From positions 101,471 to 165,470 of the forward strand of contig JAKSZP010018540.1 of NCBI GenBank assembly GCA_022478985.1: a stretch of DNA of 64,000 bases, given 5' to 3'. Shown piece after piece: positions 57,244-64,000 of the stretch. A model generated the notes under the pieces. The model worked only from the letters and a program-made list of their open reading frames with translations. It searched no databases and was not told where the DNA came from. The position numbers and the translations under genes are program-made. Source of the DNA: Massospora cicadina. Its lineage: Eukaryota; Entomophthoromycota; Entomophthoromycetes; Entomophthorales; Entomophthoraceae. Position 1 is the stretch's first letter; every line of letters begins with the position of its first letter.

Positions 57244-58066
57244 TGGGTACCAACCAAAGTTAAGGCTAGGCGACAGGAGGCTCAGAAGGTGAAGCTTCAG
57301 GCCCTTCCTGATGTCAGGCACACAGTAGACCAACGCTAGTACAAGCCAAATATGCTCAGGTTTGTACTAGTGAGGTGCCTAACGCCCAACCCTTGCATCA
57401 GCCCAAGTGTTAAAATGGATGGTTATTCAATTAACGTGGATGGTCCAATTCTGTTAGTTGAAGAACAGGGTTTCAAAATCCGTTCCATTTACAGAATTAT
57501 GCATTTGGGTTGGATCCAACTTCTATTGATTACCCAAGTGAAGTCAATTTTGGTGTACTCTACCAATTTGGATGGTATTGTTTTCCTATTGGTGAATTAG
57601 TGCTTGGGACCACTTTGGCAGACTCCGAATTTCCCTGACAAAATTTAAATAAGTTTTCTGAAACCAACATTCCTAGTTGATCAACTTCCTACAATAAATT
57701 TCCCTGTTTTTCCCATTTTATTTATGTTAACTCAGACAATCATGTGCACAGACCTCTTCAAGGAGGTCTCACGATACCTTAACCAATATATTTTATATAT
57801 GATTAGGTTATCACCTAGTGCACCGTTGGTTTGCCCAGGTTCCCTCCAACCCGGGACGTTTACTCCTTCATCTTTAGTGCACTTCGTCATTTTTGGTTAG
57901 TTCTCTATCTTAACGATTGATCTCTTTTGCTTGAGTTACTATTGCTCCAGAACCCTCTGCTGGGCACTATTAACTTTTATTCTATTTGGCTAGTACCCTG
58001 GCATTGGCCCTGTGCACCAAGCCCTACCACGCTGGGAACAGGAGAGTTATAGACACTCTCCTTACA
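57244..58066 (+). repeat. D 5' LTR, main part
   Basis: Continues the LTR after L1. It matches 62341-63159, for example GGTGAAGCTTCAGGCCCTTCC in both, and ends CTCCTTACA. No convincing tRNA primer site follows (TTAGTCAACCAACTAAC), so the priming mode is unknown. Confidence 0.88.
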
Positions 58067-59495
58067 TTAGTCAACCAACTAACTAAATTTATGTGCACAA
58101 ACTTTTTCCGAGTGGGACTTTTCCAAGGTAATTGGTGGGTGCCAGCTGTGGGCTTCAGATGTGGTCAGCCGCACTTCTGTTTCCTCTTTTTCCTGAAGCT
58201 GGAGCAACTCGGCGTTACTATGGTTGCTTCTAACTGAAAAGTACCCAACCTTCATGCTTGTACCTATTGGATACGGACGCTTCAAGGTCCAAAAGTTGTG
58301 ATTCCCCGACTTTCTACCAAAATTACCAATTTAGATTTTAGTAAATGGGTTTTACTTTGACATTGCGTTCAGATGATGCTGGCAGAATTGGTGCAGATGG
58401 CCCTAGTGGTGTTGGCCTTAAATAACGTCAGACATTCCACTGCTGTTATGGGAATAGAGTTTTTACATCTAAAAACGCGTTCTATAACGAAAACACTATG
58501 TATACCTCTGAGCCATATTTGCTCTCTCATGGCTCAGATAAGGAACCTATTCCTGTGTACCAAATCACCCTAGAAAATCCCCGTTTGACCTCTTCCATGA
58601 TTCTCAGCACTCAGGAAGTTGAAAAAGAGACTGAGTTTACAATATGAAAATGTTTATGCACCTGCTGAAGATATGGTGGGATATGTGGCCTCAGTAGTAA
58701 GAGTGGCCAATTATCCCTCTCCATTATTTGATTCAAAATCATACCAGGATGACATGATAATGCCAGATGAAGAGTTTGGTGGTGATTTACTGGCGTTTTC
58801 TGCTTTAATTAAAGACCATTTCAGGTATTATCTACTGACTGCTACCCTTTCCTCCCCTTTAGGGAAATCAGCACCACTATTCTGGTGGATACTGGTGCAA
58901 AGGAAAATTTTATGGAGAAGAGTCTAGCTGACTACCTTGTGCTGTTTTACTTGCAAATGGTATGCTTAGGGTAGGTGCGTCCCAAGGTATTCTCACTCTG
59001 AAGATCATAGGGTCAGTGGACTATCAGGTTGGCAAGTACCACTTGTCCAATCACTTCCAAGCTATAAAAAAACCTAAAGTACCTTATCATCTTGGGTGTG
59101 GAGTGGTGGCGGAAATTTGACGTTAGAACCAACTTGAAAGAGAATACCCTATCCCTAACTTTGGAGAATAGTCGCATATTAGTTGTTCCTTTGTTGGAGG
59201 AAAATGCACAATGTGAATTGCCCCACTGGCCCCACCTTCACACTCTTAGCCTTTCTTCTATGCTGAAGCCCACCATGGAGGTTCTCCTACCTTCTTTTTT
59301 GAGGGGTTGGAATCTTCTTTTGATGCCACATCTGCTAACGCACTAACTGATCACTTAGAGTTTGATTGTGAGTTCAAGCTCACTGTGGATCTGTGGCCAT
59401 ATTTCTTCTCCCATTTACCCATTGACCTTCCTGGAGGAAGAGGCGTTAGATGTGTGGGTGAAGGAGCAGTTAGCCAAAGGCGCGATTTTTCAGCG
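58067..59495 (+). pseudogene. D gag-like region and protease
   Basis: Short frames fill the gag position (57986-58237, 58373-58573, 58619-58927); I see no zinc knuckle. The protease is read in EISTTILVDTGAKENFMEKS, with VDTGA at 58884-58898 and the catalytic triad intact. It then shifts into LGVEWWRKFDVRTNLKENTL (59092-59180), where chromoviruses usually have ...LGMPWL..., the segment after the protease. About 59360-59495 covers the PR-RT linker. Confidence 0.72.
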
Positions 59496-60290
59496 TAGCT
59501 TCCTGTAAGCTCCCCACTTCTCTTTGTTGAGAAGGCTGGTCGTACTCTATGCCCATGCGTAGACTATGGGAACCTCAACAATGTCACTGTACCAGATCTA
59601 CATCCCATCCCTTTAGATTCGCAGTTTGCACGCTATGTAAAGAAGACTAAGGTCTTCTCCAAACTGGATTGCCTTAATGCGTTCAATCAAATTCGTAATA
59701 AAAAAGGGCAATAGTGGTTAAATGCTTTCCGTACCAGAAAATGGATCTTCCAATTTTGGGTCATGCCCTTTGGTCTTAAGAATGCCCCTGCTATCTTTCA
59801 ACGCCGCATTGACGCAGCGTTGGGGGACATGTTAGGGGTATGTGCGGTTGCCTACATGGATGATATCATGGTGTTTTCCCCCGATCATGAGTCCCATGCA
59901 GTACACCTTCAGCAAGTGGTGGAGAGGTTAAAGGCAGCCAGCCTTACACTGAAGATTATCAAGTGTGAATTTTTCAAGTCCCAGGTCACTTTTCTAGAAA
60001 ACGTCATGTTTGACATAGGATACCTGATAACATCAGACAAGGAGAAGGCTATTCGTGAGTGGCCCACTACCATCTCAATCAAGGAATTGAGGAGCTTTTT
60101 GGGGACGTGTACGTTCCTCAAGAAGTTCACGCCCAATCTTTCCAAGGTTGCGGCACCTTTATATAAGGCTAGTGGTGCCAAGGTGCTTCATTGGTCCCTC
60201 ATTTTGGAGGATGCTTTCCAAGCAGTGAAGTGCAACATTTTTCCACGTCTGTCCTTCGCCATGTAAATCCTTCAAAAGAGTTCATTGTGT
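59496..60290 (+). pseudogene. D reverse transcriptase
   Basis: LFVEKAGRTLCPCVDYGNLN then NVTVPDLHPIPL (59521-59605), VFSKLDCLNAFNQIR (59655-59695), and a stop at GQ*W (about 59712). The 167-codon frame 59763-60266 follows: MPFGLKNAPAIFQRRIDAAL, VCAVAYMDDIMVFSPDHESH with YMDD intact, KCEFFKSQVTFLENVMFDIG, and the connection LRSFLGTCTFLKKFTPNLSK. Apart from the stop it is well preserved, and the catalytic aspartates are all present. Confidence 0.88.
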
Positions 60291-60830
60291 CTACTGATGC
60301 CTCCAACTTCGCCATAGTGGCTGCCTTGTTACAGGTAGGCGAAGATGGGATAGAGCATCCTGTGGGATATTTTTCCAAAAAATGTCTTTTCCTGAATTGT
60401 ATTACGCCGTTAATGACAAGGATTTACTAGCAGTGGTGGAGGCGCTGACTTATTGGCGTCACTACTTTTATGGCACTCCCAAACTTTCCAGGTACGTACA
60501 GACCACTGTGCCTTGCTGTACTACCGCGCTCCTCATGTCCTAACCCCACGGCAGACCCATAGGCATGAGACCCTTACCCAATTCGCATTCTCTTATGGGT
60601 TCACCAAGGGCAAGGATAATGGTTTAGCGGATGCTTTGAGCCGCAACCCTGCTTTAGCGCCTGATCCCAAGGAGGTAGAAGTTCATAACACAAAGTTGAT
60701 GATTCCGTCAAATAAAATTGTGTCCAACTTCCCTCTCCCCCGGCCAATGGGCCAGAGCTTGCACCTCTGGAGAATGGGGAGGAATACAGTATGTTCAGAA
60801 AGGTAGTCCTTTCTCAGCCTTTGATAGCTG
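60260..60830 (+). pseudogene. D RNase H
   Basis: HVNPSKEFIVSTDASNFAIV (Asp intact) then GEDGIEHPVGYFSKKC in 60191-60430. After a shift comes FPELYYAVNDKDLLAVVEAL then TYWRHYFYGTPKL, where the usual YAVNDKELLAIV is easily recognised. Last comes VRTDHCALLYYRAPHVLTPR and GLADALSRNP in 60453-60806. Frame changes near 60395 and 60450. Confidence 0.82.
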
Positions 60831-62033
60831 AACATACTATGGTCCTTGGCAAGAGAGCGTTGAATCAGTAGAGTATTACCAGGGGTTATCACGTGAAGGA
60901 TGAGATAGTATGATTTCAGGGGCGCTTATGGGATCCCGTCAGACCACTTTTTCCTGGAATCATCTAGGACCATCATGCTGGAATCACCGATGGTCATCCT
61001 TGTAAAATAAAGACCTTGGAGTTAGTATGACGTACCTACAATTGGAAGGGCTTGCCTGCTCAGATGGGACGGTATTGTAAAGAGTGCTTGATCTGCAACT
61101 AAATGAAACCAAACAATCAGCCTTTAGCGGAGTTGTTGGTACATGTCCAGAAGGCTGAAGGGCCCTGGACTTCCCTATTGGTGGATTTCATTGTGGAATT
61201 ACCTGTCTCTGAAGGGTATGATGCCATCATGGTGGTTAACTGGTTTACAAAGTTCTCCCACTTTATTCCTTGAAGAACTATAATAGCCGCTGCTTAGATG
61301 TCTAAGCTCTTCGTCACTCATGTGTTTGTGATCCATGGGGTTCCCCAAGAGATTATCAGTGACTGTGACCCCAGTATACCTCTGTCTTTTGGGAAGAGTT
61401 GTGTAAGACTCTTCAGATTTAACCCCGCCGTTCAACTGCCTATCACCCCCAATCAGATGGGAACACTGAACGAGTGAACCAGAGCTTGGAACAGTTTCTG
61501 CGGTGTTACACCGCCACGGATCATTCCGATTGGGTTTATCGCCTTCCTATGACCCAATTTAGCATAAAAAACTTTGCATTCTTCAATTGGTAATTCCCCG
61601 TTTTTCTCCAACTATGGCTTTAACCCCGCCTTTAACATGGAGCCCAGATGTGGATATAAAGTTGAAGCGGTGGTGGACTTTGCTAAAACTATCAAGAAGG
61701 TCCACCAGGGGGTTTCCACAAGTTTAGAGGCGGCAATGTATGTGTATAAGGAGAACGCTGATGGCAAGCGCCAAGTGTGTCCCACGTACAAGGAAGGGGA
61801 TCTTGTGATTCTGGATGCTCATAAAATCCCTATCAAGCAGCAATTCAATAATCTGGGACCAAAGAGGAATGGCCCTTACCGCGTTGTTAGAAAGGTGGGC
61901 CACGCCTCATACAAGTTAGATCTTCCCTCTTCATTTCATATCCTTTCTGTCTTTCTTGAGAGAAAATTGACGTTATTTGAGGGCCCCCCACCAGAGATAC
62001 ACGAGGCCTATCTTGTGGATGGGGCGCTATAGT
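60831..62033 (+). pseudogene. D integrase
   Basis: Finger remnant MGRYCKECLICN (61051-61101). Core: GPWTSLLVDFIVELPVSEGY then DAIMVVNWFTKFSHFIP (61161-61275), with the first Asp and NWFTK where DRFTK is usual. HGVPQEIISDCDPS (61336-61380) holds the second Asp. A Gln-rich segment then corresponds to the usual GQTER(V/T)NQ. The C-terminal 152-codon frame 61574-62032 holds the GPY motif, RNGPYRVVRKVGHASYKLDL, and HILSVFLERKL. Stops are at 61273 and 61296. Confidence 0.82.
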
Positions 62034-62300
62034 GTGAAGTGAAAGAGATAGTAGCCTCCTGCCGATTTAAGAGAAGACTTGAGTACCTGGTATCTTAGAA
62101 GGTTTTTGACGCTGCAGAGAACAGTTGGGTCCAATCACGTGACTGTGTGCATGCCCAAGATCTTATTGAAGCTTTCCATAAGCGTTTCCCGCTTGCCGCT
62201 GGATCTCAACCCAAACCGACCATTGCCGCAACAAAGTTGGCCCCAGCCCACAAGAACTTTTTCTTTAGCGCAAGCCCCTAGAGGGGGTTGAGCCTCGTCA
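62034..62300 (+). pseudogene. D integrase chromodomain
   Basis: Directly after the GPY module: EVKEIVASCRFKRRLEYLVS, then TAG (62096-62098) in place of the Trp codon of the W-K-G-Y/F box, then KVFDAAENSWVQSRDCVHAQ and DLIEAFHKRFPLA. The aromatic and acidic positions of a chromodomain are kept (Y, ENSW, acidic helix, HKRFP). Such domains bind methylated histone tails and guide integration. The TGG-to-TAG change is a G-to-A transition. The Gly of WKG is Val. Confidence 0.85.
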
Positions 62301-62314
62301 GGAGGAGAGGGTAA
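62301..62314 (+). promoter_or_regulatory. D polypurine tract
   Basis: GGAGGAGAGGGTAA ends at the 3' LTR start. Confidence 0.82.
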
Positions 62315-63159
62315 TGTCATGATTAAAGGACAAGATAGTGGATACCAACTCCAAGGATAAGGCTGGGCGACAGGAGGCCCAGAAGGTGAAGCTTCAGGCC
62401 CTTCCTGATGTCAGGCACACATTAGACCAACGCTGGGTACAAGCCAAATATGCCCAGGATAGTACTAGTGAGGGGCCTAACACCCAGCCCCTTGCGTCGG
62501 CCCAGGCATTAAAGCAGACGTTTTATTCAATTAATGTGGATGTTTAAATTTAGTTAGTTGAGGAACGGGGTTTCAAAACCTATTCCATTTATATAATTAC
62601 GCATTTGAGTCAGATCCAACTTAATCAATTACCAGAATAAAGTCATCTTCGTGTATTCTACAAATTTGGATGGTAGTGTTTGACTATTGGTGAATCAGTG
62701 CTTGGGAACACTTTGGCAGACTCCAAATCTCCCCAACGAAGTTTAAATAGATTTTCCGCTACCAACATTCCTTGTTGGTCAACTTCCTACAATAAATTTA
62801 CCATGTTTTCCCGTTTAATTTATGTTATCTCAGACAATCATGTGCACAGACTTCTTTGAGGAGGTCTCACGCTACCTTAACCAAAACATTTTATATATGA
62901 TTAGGTTATCATATTGTGCACCGTTGGTTCGCCCAGGTTCCCTTCAACCTGGGTCGTTTATCCCTTCATCTTTAGTGCACTGAATCATTTTTGGTTTTTT
63001 CTTTACCTTAACAATTGCTCTCTTTTACTTGCGTTATTATTGCTCCAGCACCCTCTTCTGGGCTTAATATTTTTTTATAACGGCTAGTTCCCTGGCGTTG
63101 GCCCTTTGCACCAATCCCTACAACGCTGGGAACAATGAGTTATAGACACTCTTCTTAAA
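62315..63159 (+). repeat. D 3' LTR
   Basis: It starts TGTCATGATTAAAGGACAAG and ends TCTTCTTAAA (CA decayed to AA). A further ATTTTATATATGATTAGGTT promoter-like block at 62888-62908 has its partner at 57788-57808. Confidence 0.9.
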
Positions 63160-63164
63160 GAGGT

Positions 63165-63970
63165 GCCCCCAAACAGTCAAAGAATGGTATATTTCACATC
63201 CTAGTAGGTAATAGAGCTTCTCAGAAGTTAGCAGGTGACTTGATCATCATTCCCAACATCCAAGGCAGATATCAACAGTTTTGCTTTCCGTCAATCAATG
63301 TTCCTTCTGCTGCAAATTTTAAACCGTTTGAAAAAGCCATGGATATTCCCATTTAGATCAAATAGAGGCAGCTTCTCAATATTGACCTTCTCATCCCGTT
63401 CACAACTTTTTGGGAATACTGAGGAATGAGTCAAGATCCAAAAGCAGTTTCTTGATGAGAAGCTGGTCCAGTGGAAGTTGTGATATCCGCTGCTTCAGAG
63501 GTAGCGTGACCTTCTGCCATGGGTAGCACCGCCATCACTTGAGGGAATTAGCTCAACTCATACTCATATCCAGAGCTACCATCCTGGGTCTAGTAGCTCC
63601 GACCAGCATCATATTCCTCCGTGTATTTTGCCCCCCTTGTCATCCTTCCTCTTCCCAATGAGAGGGATGAGAAGTACTGGTCAATTTCCGCTCATCATGT
63701 TGCAGTCATTTGGTGTTATCTAAATGATTGGCGAGTTCCTTGTTTTGTTGTCCCAGAACTTGCATTTGACTAAACATGCTATCAAGCTGGAGCATAATGG
63801 CATTCCGTTCTTGAAGCAGTACATCCTGTTTCTTGAGTACTGCGTCTAAAGTGAGTTTGAGATCCTCATAACCATCTGGTGCAGTGTTTCATAAAGATTC
63901 CCCAGAAACGCAGGCTTTATGAGACATAGCCGGCAACTAAAGATCTGAGACTTTAGTGATTGATCAATGG
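63165..63970 (-). pseudogene. A5 gag, N-terminal part
   Basis: It continues gag from 51960 across D. It parallels A3 26890-27148 plus 32926-33470, including CATCCAAGGCAGATATCAAC in both and the Tyr/Glu-rich segment. The A4 target site is unoccupied here (CTTTTTGGGAATACTGAGG). The gag start region near 63860-63930 aligns with the A3 start. Stops are frequent. Confidence 0.75.
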
Positions 63971-63989
63971 CCCCTTATAGTGAGCACCA
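63971..63989 (-). promoter_or_regulatory. A5 primer-binding site
   Basis: TGGTGCTCACTATAAGGGG on the minus strand: the family site with one C-to-T change and an A. One base separates it from the LTR. Confidence 0.72.
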
Positions 63990-63990
63990 C

Positions 63991-64000
63991 TGTTATAAAT
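63991..64000 (-). repeat. A5 5' LTR, terminal ten bases
   Basis: ATTTATAACA on the minus strand, identical to the end of the A5 3' LTR at 46830-46839. The rest is outside the window. Confidence 0.75.

Larger units (their letters stand above)
51966..63159 (+). mobile_element. D: chromovirus (Ty3/gypsy with chromodomain), carrying LINE L1
   Basis: LTRs: the 5' copy is split (51966-51989 plus 57244-58066, 847 bp), the 3' copy is 62315-63159 (845 bp). Flanking duplications are GAAGT (51961-51965) and GAGGT (63160-63164) in A5 gag; A3 shows the empty site (CTTTGAGGTACCCCC near 26890). The interior of 4.25 kb encodes gag-like sequence, PR (VDTGA), RT (YMDD), RH, IN with a GPY motif and a C-terminal chromodomain. 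It is decayed but clearer than H1 and H2. The clade assignment rests on the chromodomain and GPY/F order. Confidence 0.92.
46830..64000 (-). mobile_element. A5: Ty3/gypsy retrotransposon, 5' LTR mostly outside window
   Basis: Minus-strand A-family element: 3' LTR 46830-47377, purine tract, IN, RH, RT, PR, gag to 51960; then chromovirus D (51966-63159, flanked by GAAGT/GAGGT); then gag N-terminus 63165-63970, primer site 63971-63989 and the first ten bases of the 5' LTR (TGTTATAAAT, identical to the 3' LTR end). It sits in the RT gene of LINE L2; the flank on the 3' LTR side is TGTTG (46825-46829). The partner flank is outside the window. Confidence 0.88.

Noticed and set aside
58067..58083. 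TTAGTCAACCAACTAAC as a tRNA or self-priming site for D
   Set aside because: It does not begin with TGG, and no exact complementary stretch was found in the D LTR by eye.
1..64000. CRISPR arrays, bacterial operons, riboswitches, tRNA or rRNA genes
   Set aside because: No regularly spaced short repeats, no ribosome-binding-site or operon structure, and no cloverleaf or rRNA signature were seen. The content is eukaryotic retroelements.

Overview
This window reads as a gene-free transposable-element island from a filamentous fungus. A basidiomycete is my best guess. The reasons are three chromodomain-carrying Ty3/gypsy elements (chromoviruses), Tad-like LINEs with a gag-type zinc knuckle plus an APE endonuclease, and heavy transition decay at CpG. 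I found no intact host gene, rRNA, tRNA or CRISPR array. Almost every coding stretch is a broken retrotransposon gene, and most open frames are short shards of gag, protease (PR), reverse transcriptase (RT), RNase H (RH) or integrase (IN). Coordinates and domain calls come from reading the sequence and comparing copies inside the window; no database search was run.

Layout, left to right. A LINE remnant, L3, occupies 1-591 and 3374-3838 and is split by a pol-less LTR element, K (592-3373). L3 lies in the gypsy element A1 (3840-9127, + strand, 5' end off the window). The long-LTR chromovirus H1 follows (9133-37715, + strand). H1 is interrupted three times: by gypsy A2 (13099-19728, itself carrying the short retroposon copy R1 at 14942-15508); by gypsy A3 (21717-34059, minus strand, itself carrying gypsy A4 at 27154-32920); and, inside its 3' LTR, by the longer retroposon copy R2 (34942-36836). 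H1 abuts a second, minus-strand chromovirus, H2 (37716 to about 42500). After about 1 kb of unassigned sequence comes a degenerate LINE, L2 (about 43500-46829). L2 is cut just past its RT catalytic box by gypsy A5 (minus strand, 46830 to beyond 64000). A5 is cut by chromovirus D (51966-63159), and the 5' LTR of D is cut by the best preserved LINE, L1 (51990-57229).

The insertion order is supported by target-site duplications (TSDs): GTCAC perfect for A2; GTCGG/GTCAG for A3; TGAGC/TGGGC for A4; GAAGT/GAGGT for D; 14 bp for L1; 12-14 bp for the two R copies. A5 also carries the unoccupied version of the A4 target, which acts as an internal control. Elements A1-A5 form one family with LTRs of about 450-570 bp. 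Where the 5' LTR junction is in the window, its members share a primer-binding site beginning TGGTGCTCACTACAGGGG, and K carries a similar site. The most unusual items are the R retroposons (zinc knuckle and a conserved C-terminal region, no polymerase), the K element, and a conserved reading frame inside the 1.3-kb H1 LTR.
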